Source: Nemopilema nomurai (Eukaryota > Cnidaria > Scyphozoa > Rhizostomeae > Rhizostomatidae). From it: 64,000 nt of DNA. Positions 1 to 12,789 of the stretch are shown here, in pieces (the stretch's first letter is position 1; each line of letters begins with the position of its first letter). Position numbers and translations under genes: made by a program. The notes beneath the pieces were generated by a model. The model was given only the letters and a program-made list of their open reading frames with translations, was not told the DNA's origin and ran no database searches. Location of the stretch: positions 382,498 through 446,497 of the forward strand of contig ML133478.1 of NCBI GenBank assembly GCA_003864495.1. Direction: 5' to 3'.

Positions 1-211
1 TGGAACAGCTAGAAGTATGCCCCTGGTCAGCACACGTTCTCGTGTGTAGAACGGCTCTTCGCATTAGCGAGTAGCTGAGCATCAGATAACAGCGATGATC
101 GGAAAAAGAGGATTGCGAGACGAAATCGCTGGCTGTTTCAGCTCTTACGGACGACTGACGCCTGCACTTGCTAGCTTGAGTTGTGAGCCTGTAGTCCCTT
201 CGTGTTTTCAG

Positions 212-402
212 GTTATGCGACGTTGATTGGGAATGCGGGGTGGGTCAAGAATAACTCCGCCTTTAAGTCATTCGATGGTAACAAGAATGTAACATTCTCT
301 CGATTAATGAACCCGTTTCGCTCTAAAGAACAAATTAGATATTATAACTACTTGACGACACTACATGAGCGAGAACCAGTGTTTGCTACTATAAATAAGT
401 AG
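212..402 (+). CDS. Possible 3'-terminal exon of an unidentified upstream gene
   Basis: A pyrimidine-rich tract ending in CAG at 209-211 is followed by an open frame of about 63 codons that closes with TAG at 400-402. The translation begins GYATLIGNAGWVKNN and ends EREPVFATINK. I do not recognise it. It has no cysteines, no clear membrane segment and no repeat. If real, it is the last exon of a gene that starts left of the window. The 210 bases before it hold nothing coding that I can see, apart from a small GCACACG/CGTGTG hairpin near 31-47. The frame could be open by chance. The support is only the acceptor and the unbroken frame. Confidence 0.25.
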
Positions 403-751
403 CATCGAAGATGATGTTCTCCTTTTTGGAGAATAGCCTACTCAGTTGGTGGGGTGTACTTCTACGCCCCTATAAACTAAGCCGTGCTTCTTTCCCTACT
501 TGTCTGGTAACTCACTGTAGCAAGTCGTAATCTGTTGGCACCCTAGATGACATAAGAGCCTTGGATCTGAATAAGAATGCTCATCGCATGCTACTACATC
601 TTATTTTGTTCACCAGTGAAAAAACCCATGTTTTGTATGCGTATGACGGGTCTACTTGCATATTGCTTTCACTCATTGCGGTTGCATCAAGGTCGAAGCT
701 GCGTTGTTGAGCTGTGTTCCTTTCAGTTCGCATTTCCTTTCTTTCTTTCAG

Positions 752-3700
752 AGGAGAAGCCTGTAGAGTTGAACAATCCCAAATATTTTCAAGGGGACAT
801 CAAACTTGACCCCTTGACAAAGCTTTACATGGAGGTGGACAGGAACCTGCCTCCGAGGAGGAAGCGTGCTATTGTGAAGGGCAGAGACCGGCGTTGGAAA
901 AACAGAGTCATACCGTACACCATCGAGCGAAGCCTGCGTAAGTCACATTCATCCTTGCTTTGTTTTTAACTAACTGTGGATTTGAAAGGACGTATATTGG
1001 GGAACATTGAGAGGCTGTCGGGGCCAACACAAAATAGGGGTTTGACAACCTGCGCGTTTAAGCTATCGATGTTGTGGCGAAGTTGGTGGAGTCAGGAGTG
1101 CTCGCCCCCAGTCTATTGAACGTAGACTAAACCGTAACGGTAGAAACCGGAGGCAAAAGGGGCACAGAGGGGCACGTTACCCCTTTTTAGCAGCTGGTTG
1201 ACGCCCTCATTCAAAGCCAATGAGAGTGCCCTGCCCTATGCTGATATGTGACCCCTCACGTTAACTATGCTTCCCACAACCTTTTCGAATGGGCTAGTTT
1301 TTATGCAGGGGTGAAACATCTAGTGACGACAGGAACCATCATGGGGCCAGAATGTTACCCACCATTCCGTGCAGAGCTGGACGTGAGCCTCGCCCAAACA
1401 CAATTTAATCTTTCATTCCCTTCTAATTTGATGCATAGTTGATGCATGCTGCCCTACATTTCGTATCAGCAGTGTCTCGGCATGGCAGCACAAAGGGGAG
1501 ATTTTTCTAAACAAGACCGCCAGAGATAGCCACTTCGAATACTCGGTTACAGCTGATGCTGTCCTCCATGTATAAAGATATGATAAGCCATTATCAGTCA
1601 TTCTTGCTGTTGGAAATCCCCACTTATCGAAATTTCTTAAATTAAAAAAGCCATATCACAGAGGGCTATAAAACTAGGTGTAATCATTAATAGAAAATAT
1701 GTAGGGCCCTGCGGAGCGGCCCGTTTTACTCACGGCTTCTGCGTAGCATGCAACTGGTATCTTTAAATTCCTAATGCTTGATTCTTGTCGAAAAATCAGT
1801 CTTGGATAGCACTTTGTGGAAATAAAAATCGCAGGTAATGCGGAGAGGTTTTGTGATAAGATATATGGCTTTTATAAGGCATGCTCTTGTTGCCATATTG
1901 TTTACATGTGTGCAACGTCCTTGGCCTGTGCAATTAATTGCCACTTGTCACCGCTAAAAATACCTGACGAACGTGACAACCCAATTCTGGTCATTTCCAA
2001 CCCAATTACTGAAGTAGTAGTTACATGCAAATAACGTCCCCTCTTTTGTCACTGCGTAAATCTTTCTTCAATGCACAATCCATGCCAAACACCAAAAAAA
2101 GCTATTTTGCGCCTATGTTTAGCGAGGTAGAAGTAGCATGATAATTTAGATGCTAACGTCCTGTCTCTGGGTAGCAAAGGGATTCGATGCTCGTTGGCAC
2201 GTAATGCTCTGATTGCGAGACGTTTTCGGAGCCGTTGTTGTCAGCCGTCACGTGCTGTGTTGCCTTGTTTCTTCTTAACATACATAAACATTTTTCTAGA
2301 GAGTTTCAAAGTTGACTCAATGCTTGTAAATATTCGTTTATGTTGGAAACATTCCTCACTTTTACTTGCCAAATATTGCGAGACTTCATTGCGGAACTGT
2401 CTTCAGCAAAGCAAAGTTTGTAAACAAGACGTTTTCTCGAATACGGAGATTTTTTGATCTTATAATTGCAACAAGTTAGATACAGCAGAAGAATTTTAAA
2501 CATCCGTGCAATCTCTGCCGTTTGTTTAAAGATCGTTCCAAGATGTATTAACATGATACGTCGGCCGATTCGACTCAAAAACTTGCGGACAGCAAAGTTG
2601 CAAATCATTTACTTCTGTTCTATCACAAAATCATAGCCCCAATAGGTCATTTATTTCTTTTCCCTGAAATAATTTTCAGACCTTTGATCGCCCTTCAAAA
2701 CATTGAAATGTGAATTTTTATTGAGAATTTGTAGCTGTAGAAGACACGGGGTTCCTCTCTGCTCAGTTCTGGGCCTGTCACTGATCATAGTGCCTGTGCT
2801 GATGCAACAGCAGCTATTTGAGTGATGCAGAGAGTAGCATTTTTAAGACCTCTTCAAGGAAAACGTATATAAAACCAACATAAGCAATGTCCATCAAATG
2901 CAACGCGGAATCATTTGCAACGAAAATGGTGTTGCAAAATTTGGACAAATGCTTCAAGCTAACGAAACAACAAAGATGTCAAGTGTTTGATATTTTGCGC
3001 TAGCAGATTTAGTTGAACATTCCACCACTTATAATTTTATCAGCGTAGTGAAATATGTATTGTCATAATATGCAAAGCTAGTCAAGCTTTCTTTTCTCTT
3101 TGAGCACCATAATTTCCTTCAACTGTATACGCCCTCGTTCTTGCGACAGGCTCATTACATTTCGGCCTCACAATTGTTGCTAACTGCACCAAGTTTTAAT
3201 TAAATAGGCGTGCTTTAACACTAATGCTGTTCTGGTCTCTTCGATATAACAGAGTAGATTCACTGACCACAGTCACTTCTGCCTTTGATTGAGTCTGATC
3301 CTGTTTTCAAACACGGTTTACGGAACATCAAAACACGCCTCTTGCAGCACTGAGATACGTGTACGCAAACACATCCACTTGCTTTAGTTTTGAATACCTT
3401 ATAAACCAATATTTCTAAACTTTTTTTCATGAGGGTGTTTCCATTTTCCTTTCAGCTAAGCTAAGACTAATCTCTTATACAGATTTAAACATAGCGCATT
3501 AGATGAAAAACTTGCAGATTTTCCTCAAAATTAAGCGTCTTAAATACCAGTTACACTTTCCTTGGCTTCTAAAATTCCTGCAAGGCCACTGATTATGCCA
3601 TACTTTTTCGCTTGTTCTGCTATTTCATATCCTATGCGCGTGTACGCGATTAGGCCACTAGCTTCTCTCAGCAAACTTTACCCAGCTCGTGAAGCTTATA

Positions 3701-6700
3701 CTTTGCATTTAATTTTGACAACTTTTGCAATCTCTTCAGACTGGCGAAGGCAAAATATATGCCATTCTGTTATGAAAGATTGTATTTTCCTTGGCCTATC
3801 GTTAAGTTTATTGGCATTGGTAGATGAAGGCTCCGTCTCTTGCTTAAAAAGCACTACTGCATGACAGCCGGAACTAAATATTAGTAGTAAATCAGACAGG
3901 AATATGAACATTTTTACTTCAGTAATAAATTGACAACCAAGTGTTTCTAGCTCATGCAATCATGTTAAAAATAGACGTACGGGGTGAAATTATAAATAGT
4001 ATAGAGAAGAGATAAATAAGATAAGTGCTTTGCTAATTGCTTCAGAATTGAGCTTCATAAATTAACAAAAAATCATGAAATTGAAAAATTAACAGCATAA
4101 CTTATTTGGCCTCAGAGATGATTTCAATTAAAAAATCACGTCGCCAAGTACAATCCTTGTTTGGCAAACTTTTTGGCTGGCAAGGCTAGGAAGATCTAAC
4201 AGATTTATTTCAGCACGAGATGGATTCTTTGTCAGTTCAGTGGTATGGATTTCACCGTCAAGTCGTCAGCATTGATTCTTGAAAACCACTTTTAATTTTC
4301 CCCCTTTTGACGCAAGAAATTCAGTGGTTAGGCGCAATGATCATTTAAATTGGAAACAACGAGAGCACCGGTGTTCGTGAGAAAGCCTTTTGAGAAAGCA
4401 GAACGCCAACCACCGATCCATTCATTTCTTCTGTACAGTTTGATTGATAAATAAACCTTGGTTTACTTTCCTGCGAATTATTATAATCTGATAATCGGCT
4501 CTCCTGTTGACACTTAAAAGTATTTGTTATGCTTCAGGTCTATTTCCTGCTCTAAATATACTAATAAATTTCAATCAAACCCGACCAAATCAGGCACATA
4601 GCGCTCACAAACTAGTGACGTAAAAAGTAGGCCATACTTCTTCGTATCTAAGATACACAATGTCCATACAGCAATCGGATCATTAGCGCCAGTCAAGGCC
4701 TGCTGTTCCCGTGCCCCTTAAGCGTGCCTAGCGTTTGTCACTTCTGTCCGACACAACAGAACGAAATGTTCCGCTACAGTCGCAAAAGAAAAGCCCGCAA
4801 ACAGCACTCTCTCCCTAAGCCAAATAAACAGGACAACACTCGGAATTCCAATAACCGTTGGTTCCGGCTGGGTCTTTTCACGTTAAACCGATTCAAAGTT
4901 GCGTTAATGCTGTTTATAAGCAAACGGACAGTGCATCAAGAAAACGGACGGAATTTTATCTTGTCCGATGCTTCTTTTGCTTTTAAATGACCACAACACC
5001 AGGGTAAATCGCATTTACATTAACCCATGCTTCCTCTTCGTTCTAGCTTCGAAAACGAAGTTCGTCATCAGACAAGCTATAAGGCACTGGAAGAAAAACA
5101 AGTGCATACGGTTTCGCCGAAAAGTGCCCTCGGACCAAGACTTCATTCATTTTTTCGACGATGGTGAATCGTAAGTATCATGATATCGATTTACGACTTT
5201 CGATTTACGCCTGATTGAGTGATCGTAACATGAGGATGGTGCACCATATGCTACGATTACTGGATCTGGTCGAATCTCTTGCGATATCCTCGTAATTTAG
5301 ATTGCGTGGCAGAGTAGGGAACTACAATCCCATTGAGCATTTCTCCTTTGTAGGTGCTTTTCTTTACATTCTCAGATTTGCTTATACGCCAAGTCTCCGT
5401 GCCTATAGGTTTCAAGAAGTGGCCTACACGTTATGTTTCCCTAAAATAACGTGTCGAAATTGTTACGATTGTATCGATCGTTATTTATTTATCTCTTGCA
5501 ACAGGAATTAATCTATATTTGAATGCACTTAATCTCCCAAAGCTCTATTTGTGCTTACTCGGATAACCTCACTTTCTTCTTGTTTGTACGGCAGGCCCTC
5601 TGTGTACAATCCCTAGCATAGATTTGTACACATTCGTATTTGAGGGGCTTCGATTGTATGAGTTATTGTTCAAAGAGAACTCGACTACTCTTTCTAAGGA
5701 TGTTTTCGATCACGATTTTGCATTTAGCTATTGAGCTGCCCGATCTGGTCTGTCATTCACCTTGCTTCGATTTGTTTGCTTGGATGCAGCGGCACCAAAC
5801 ACTCGAGGTTTAGGACAACCTCCCTTGACTAACAGTTTGTGAATGGATTTCAGAATCAATGGGCATTAACTTTTTGGCTGGAGGTTGTTTGATCCCCAGT
5901 GACATGCCTTGCAATCAGTCCGGCAAGCTAGCCATGCCCATTCACAACACGTCTAGTCACGACTGTGAAATTGTGCCACTAATATGGCCGTTTCGGGAAC
6001 TGCTCCGTGCCATTCTTAGTTTTACGATGTTTGTCAAGGGGGTAGAACTAGGCAATCCACCATAGTCATCATATAGCTATCTCTTAGCTGGCTAGATGGA
6101 GGCTCGTTCCTTTGCTTACTGTCCCCCCGGCTCCTCCAGACCCCAATCATCCTCCGGTCAACGATTTAGAAACAGCTTTACCTCTGCATGTCAAAAAGCC
6201 TTCCATAAAAAACAAGATGCTACTTAAATTGAAATATTTAGCAACTTTGCTCCCGTACTGAAGCTGTAATTGTTCGCTTAGGTCTTCTTGGCTTCCTAAA
6301 CAGAACACCAACGGGTGTTAATTGCTATTTTGATTTCTCTGCGATTCAGTTCCTCCATTCACACCTTCCTGTCTCTCTTGGCACCTGTGGTCCTTAAGGG
6401 AATACAGGGAGCGCTCTCCCACGATTTCTACTCTAACTAACGACAATGCACAACGCGGTTTTGAGAACTCCTTGGTCGTTATTCTTTTGGCCTCTACACT
6501 TTTCCTATAAAGCGAGCATTCGATTTGAGTAGCACGTTTTCATACGCAACCATCCCTATCCAAGGTAAAACTCTTAGAAGAATCAAGGTTGCGCGGTATG
6601 ATTCTTTTAGAAGATCAGGCTTTGCCTGTTTCTTGTTGAAATTGTGACACCTCACGTAAGCTTTTTGAAGCGTCCCTTCAATCATTTTGTGTTTTGGCTA

Positions 6701-9700
6701 AACGGTGTTCAAATCGCTATTTATGGATGTTCTAAATGGAAAATCAGGAGAAGGCAAATCCAGCCCACCTTAGCCTTTGTTGCCGGAAAACGAGGCAACG
6801 AGGCTTGAGCGTGAAGATGATTGCTAAGAGCTGTAGCCTCGTTGTGGAATAGAATTCTACTGGACTTCGATTCAAGAACTGCGAAAGACCACGTTATTGA
6901 ATAGAGAGGGAGGTACTGACTTGTACTGTCCAAAGTCACTGTTGAAGCCACAAGTTGTGTACCTCATAAATAAAGAAGGCGGGATCTTGAGAAAATATCC
7001 GAATTTGATAACAAACAGGAACATGGTCCAACTACAACTTGCACGCCTCTGGAATTTCCGTGACTACGCAATGCTTGTCACGACGACAATGGCCTCCTTT
7101 CTGTAGGAGAATTTAAGCCACTCGGACGAGACCGCTTTACTTTGAGAAGCAGAATAGGCCCGCTGTTCTCAGACAAAGACAACTCTGACCCTACAAGTTC
7201 ATAATTTCATGAATCAAAAGATTCAGCTACTTTGATTCAACATCTCTGCTTGCTATTAATTCCTGTATTCCTTCCCATTCCACTATTTGGTTTCCGGACA
7301 CTAGGATAATAAACTTGGCCCTTTCTTCTAGCTTCCTCAGTTCCATCTATAGAAACAGATTTGCGCTGGACAAAGAAAACACGAGATCCCTTCTTCGTGC
7401 ATTGACGGGAACCTCATTCTGAACGCTAAGATTCTGGGAGTTTGAGATTAAAACGCGATGCCTTTAAAAGAGACGGTCCTTTGCCTTGCTGCAGCAATGG
7501 CAGCCTGATCTTTTGCAAAAGCAAACGGGAATCCTCTTGCCAGCAATCCTGGTGTTTCTTATCACCATTTGCACCTGTGCGTCATCTTGTACTAATCACG
7601 GGGATGCATCCAGCTGACTCTTAACTAATTTTGTTCCAATCTGCGTTAAAGATTTTTAGAGAAACTAGTGCGCCATCTTTCTGTACAGTTTTCATGCCGG
7701 CTTCTTGGCCACTTCAAAGGCAGAAAATTCATTGACTTCCTGCTTCAAGCTGGCTATTGCAGTGCAATCACATTCATTACTGAAGAAGAGCACGATATTT
7801 ACTTCGTTCATTCATTTGTGCGACAATTTCCGCCAATGATGCTTATCGCTTCCCCAAATGTTGTCAAAATTACCTGGAATAAGATCCGGAATTACTGATA
7901 AGTCGCGTGCCTTTTTATTAAGGAAATATTAGTCCTACGTATTCCCAATGCTTTGTTTGATAGGTAGCTAAGAGGGATAGAGAATAACTCTTATCACGAC
8001 TTGAGTATGTCCCTGCTTTTTATTCTTGAATCTTCCCCCATTTGCAAGCTGTCATATCCTGTCTGAAATGTATGAGTGACAACTGGAGATGGTGTGTCCC
8101 CATGTTTAATTGCCACTGGTACTGTTTGGTGGACAAAAACTGCAGCATTTCTAGCTGGTACACCAAGAGAGCAGATATGATAGCAGACTGTATCAAGCCA
8201 GATCTACCACTAAACACTCTGACTGCATTTCGATCACAACAGAACGGCATTAGCGTTCTCGCCCATCTGTGAATACCCAAGGCCCTTTTATCAAAAGATT
8301 GCTATTAGGAACAATGCCACATAAACTTGATCAATATGGACGTCTAAGCATCATCTCATCTTCAAAGACGCCTATCGCACTGTGTCTCTCTTAAATAGGA
8401 AGAACCCCTCCTTATGCAGTATACCCTTGCTTCGCATGTGAAGCTGCAATTTGCATTCGCTTCATTGCTATAAATGTCAATCCTTTCATAAGCTCGATAG
8501 TTAAATGCCCCTGTGTGATATTATAGCCCCGTAAATTAGCACTTGACTTTGCCTCTGTTTATTTTGTCTCCAATTGACTTGATTGTCATAGCAGTGTGGC
8601 GTCGTTTTGGTCAATCTGATTGTTTCATAAGACTGACTTCCCAACATTTATTCCTCAGCAGCCATAATATTTCCTGGTTTACAAATTTCTGGGAATTTTA
8701 ATCACTTGCCTACGCTCGTGAAAGCCGAAGCATGGCTATGTCTTATCGTTGCTCTAAATTCAGATCCATATTGACGTGAGAATGTTGCTTCTTTTAGCCA
8801 AGGGGAGGGGAATTGATACCATAATTACCTAATTAGCAGTGGTATCGTGAAAAGAACGATACTTAAGGTGTCACTATTTAATTTCAATCCTTGTCTCTCT
8901 GGAAGATTTATTTGGCGACTTGTGAATGGCACCGAAGTCGTCGATCTTTGAAATTATTCCTGTGCCATGTTCTCATTTTTCTTGACAAACGAGGGCCAAA
9001 GGGGCAGGAGACCTCGTTACGATACGGCCCCTTAACATTATTGAGGCTCTTGCTCAAAGTTATGTAAGCATCAAATTTTGCGATACTCGTTCAACTTTCC
9101 TTTCATTAAAGCTGACTTTGGATGTTCACTTGACCCTTGCGTAGGCCGCAGCTTGCAATATATTAATTGTGAAGTTTCTGCTACGTGGCGAAAACAAAAG
9201 GCCGGAGCTCAGTTGGAACAATGTAGGATCAAGCACACCAACGAGGCTACAGGATATTTCCAGGGTGCTTTTGCCAGATAGTGGCATCAACAACTTTGCC
9301 CTCCTTGCCATAAAAACAAAGCTATACAAGCCCCTTTGCTTCTTGACGAAGACCCTACAGGCCAGCGCCCGTCCTTGCTGGAGGTCTGGTAACGGTCGAG
9401 AGAAAAATATCTCAAACAAGTTGAACGGAAGGGCTTCTATGCTGGTCACTTCCCAGCAAAACTTCCTTTGCTTTATGCCTAGTTTTGCCTATTTGTGTGC
9501 CCTTTCTCTAGTGACGCATTCACCGTTTTGTTCGAAATGGCGCTAAATAAACACAACTACCTCCTTCCCAGCGTGATAAAGAATGCACCAGAAATGAACT
9601 TATATTGAGCCCAAGAGATGTGTCTTGCCGGCAAGGACCTGTGCATTGTTTTCTGCACAATCAACCTCCATTCGCTTCCCGTTTTGTGTGTCCTGATAGC

Positions 9701-12208
9701 GGAGAGAGCTCCCGTTAGAACTCTACACAGGGGAGGAGCTTTGCCTTCTATTTGTTCCCATTTCTGCAGTCTCACCTGTGACTAGTACCTTCAAAATGGC
9801 AACGAATTCTTGAGACGCCGGAGCCCTGCCGCGCGAAGTTTTTTTGATGCTACCAAGCCACTAAGAGGTTTAAAAAGGCGGTTTGTTCCACTATCACATT
9901 TTCCATAGAAATCTTAGGTACAGGAAACTTGGCGAATGCTGGGTAGAAACTCAAAATACCAGAACAATTCAAAAATGTCACCGTAAGAAAACACGCTAGA
10001 GTTTGGTAAACGTGAATTTGTACTTCAAAAAATACTATCAAATGAGATTAAATGATATCTTCAGTCAATCAAACGATTTTATGTGATTTGATGAAAATCC
10101 ATTGGAAATGTTGAACATGGCGGAAGGGGAGATATTCCGGTTCCTTAAGGATTGGAGATAACTCAAATTGTTATCAGCCATGAGCTAATGTTCTAGAGGA
10201 AGGGCACTGTTTTAGAATATCAAAAATATTTACGTTATCCTCTGTTTCGTTAATCATGGCACTGATCACCGCTAAGGCTTTATAATGAAATTTGATTTTC
10301 ACCGAAAAGCTCTCCAATCCCGCGAGTGACGCAGAATAAGTTCGTAGAGACACAAGTCTCGCGTTAACACACGAGTCACGCGGGTTCTCAGTTGAGTCTT
10401 CTCGTTTTAGCCACCGGGCACAGCAAATTGTAATTATTTAGCAAATGGTTAGCTTATGAGCTCGTATTCTAAATGTTTCGTCGATCTCCATGGTTTAAAC
10501 AATAAGTAACCGACCAGATCGTAGGCCTTGTCAATAAATAGCCTTCACTCCACATTTTGAATCTTTCTTTGCAATTCTTTTGCATTATTGCTAATTCTTT
10601 CTGTCCCGGTTTCTCAAAGCAATATGACTGATCGGTCGGTTTTTTCTAAAGGTGTTGGTCGATCGTCGGAATGGCAGGCAACCAGCAGAACATTTCGATT
10701 GCCCAGCATTGCGCAACGGTTGGGGTGGTGATACATGAGATAGGCCATGCCGTCGGGTTCTTTCACGAGCAAGCGCGCAGAGATCGAGATTTGTACATTG
10801 AAATCCTCAAAAGAAACATCAGGAAGTCAGACCTTCAACAGTTCAGTAAGTAATGCTCTGCTTCTTCATTTCTCTCTTTTTCCTCATCTTTTTCTCATTG
10901 TTTCCCTTTTTTACGAAAAAGTAGAATAATCTTCCTTAGCTAAATTGATTAATGAAAATATTGCCATGAACAATTTGTTTGCCTTTAATCCTTGCAAATC
11001 GTCCCGATGACAGCCTGTTCTGCTGTTGCTATATTTTGTCATGTTATGTTATCTGAATTTTTGTTTACATACATTTTGATTGCAATTCAAACAATGAGTC
11101 TTACTGAGAAACAGGTATACGACATTAACAATTCTTTTGTGACACTTCTGTGACTCCAAAGCACCCCATCTGCAAGTAATCAAATCATGCACAGCGTTAA
11201 ATCAAACTTGCCCTTGCCCGAGTCAGCTTAGGCCAATGCGAATACTGTTTACCTCAACAGAGCGAATCGGAAGCAGGTTTGTGGAATCGTCAGGATTCGC
11301 GTACGATTACTGGTCCATCATGCACTACGGCCCCAAGGCGTTCAGCGTCAACGAACGAGACACGATACGAATCACGAACATTGGAAGGGAGGCTGGTGTG
11401 ACTAGAAATACAATCGGAAGCAGAGTTCTTTCCAAGCTCGATATTGCACAGATCAGAGAAATGTACCAGTGCAACCCCTTACCGTCCAAAGAGGCGAAAA
11501 ATGGTATGATCTCATCCTTCCTTTCATTACGATTTGACTCAATTAAGGGAAGGTGTGATATTTTATAATACAAAAGGAAATTATTGAATATCATACGCTT
11601 TTATGGTCGTTATGGCAAATGTTATGCACAACAGACATTTATATGTCACTATTCTAAGAGTTGGGTCCCACAATGCAGAAGCTCCGGAACATTTCAACCC
11701 CTTGGTTCCCTGTGATTTTGCGCTAGAGGTCTGGTAACAATGACGTAATATGCCGTTGAAATTGTATATATTGAAGCCATAACGAATGAGTAAGATTAAT
11801 CAAAGTTCAACTTATAGCATGAGCATCGAACATGGAAAGAACAAGTTATTTGGCAAAATTTGAATTCGAACTGACTGATATGAATCGATGTTTTAACTTT
11901 TTATCAAAGGGACTGTTTAGACAAGCATTTCTAACCGGCGTGGCTCTCCTTCCACAGGTTGCTTCAAGAGTGCGTACGGAGATGGTCGAGACTACAGAGG
12001 CAAGCTTGACTACACAGAAACAGGCGTTACATGCCAGCACTGGAGTGAGAACTACCCACATAAACACTCGAAGAACTTGCGTAAGCACGGGCTCGGCTCT
12101 CACAATTACTGCCGGAACCCAGGCGGTAGACGGCAGAGGCCTTGGTGCTTCACCACTAAGACCAATAAGCGGTGGCAGTACTGTGACATAAAGATATGCA
12201 AGAGTTGA
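752..12208 (+). CDS. Astacin-family zinc metalloprotease with C-terminal kringle domain (5 exons, 5' end not resolved)
   Basis: Secreted M12A protease by family knowledge. Exons seen: 752-937, 5047-5170, 10652-10845, 11261-11503 and 11958-12208. All junction phases agree and give 331 residues. Exon 1 carries the propeptide motif FQGDI, whose Asp would block the zinc, then a basic stretch RRKRA and RWKNRVIPYTI, the usual start of the mature domain. Exon 3 carries the zinc site HEIGHAVGFFHEQ (HExxHxxGxxHE). Exon 4 carries the Met-turn SIMHYG with its Tyr ligand, and ends the catalytic domain at LSKLDIAQIREMYQC. Four astacin cysteines are present. Exon 5 is a complete kringle with six cysteines (GCFKS, TCQHW, NYCRNP, PWCFT, QYCDI, KICKS), then TGA. 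The signal-peptide exon is not placed. An open frame runs unbroken from an ATG at 577 into exon 1, but the strong acceptor at 751 argues for an intron. Introns of 4.1 and 5.5 kb hold nothing I can support. AATAAA at 12784 fits the 3' end. Confidence 0.88.
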
Positions 12209-12783
12209 GACGCCACCCGCAAGAAGGCCCCACTGCCATATCACGTGCAGATGGCCTAACTCAAAAATGAGAGCTACCTGCATTTTTCGTCGCTCTCGCT
12301 AGACAAATATTGGGATATCCCGTGAGGCACACGTGCAATGGCAAGACCAGTTACAATCGGAGATGTCCCACAATTGTCACAAACAGAACTGCGGGAAAGC
12401 AGAGATGTTGGTGGATTTGTCGACTTTTGATGAGCCACACTCGAATGTCCGCGTCTCAGGACAGCGGCGAGAGACTGGGGACGAGCAGCAAATCGACGCT
12501 TTGTTCGTAAGTTGAGTCGGATGGACGTTTTTGAATCTGCATTTAACCTTAGTTTTGAGGTCCGTTAAAAACTTTGCTGAAGATTTGATAGCTAGAGTAG
12601 CTTGTTTAAACAAGCTCACGTAATGACTTCAATTGTCTTCAGCATGAATGACATCAGGATTACTTGGAAGCCCCTGCAGCCAATTCCAGCCTAGTGTCAG
12701 CCCATCACAGACAATTGCATATCCACTTCCACAGCTCGTAAACGACCAATCACAGTCCAATCAGCCTTGGTTTAACCTTCGAC

Positions 12784-12789
12784 AATAAA
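12784..12789 (+). terminator. Candidate polyadenylation signal of the astacin-kringle gene
   Basis: AATAAA lies 576 bases after the kringle stop codon, with no other gene between. It is the first canonical hexamer seen after that stop. It is a positional call only; a cleavage site was not identified. Confidence 0.35.

Noticed and set aside
9126..9546. Long open frames on both strands in astacin intron 2
   Set aside because: Both strands are open over the same bases, neither translation is recognisable, and no in-phase splice joins them to the astacin exons.
11846..12283. 145-codon minus-strand frame across the kringle exon
   Set aside because: It is the shadow of the G+C-rich kringle exon on the other strand.
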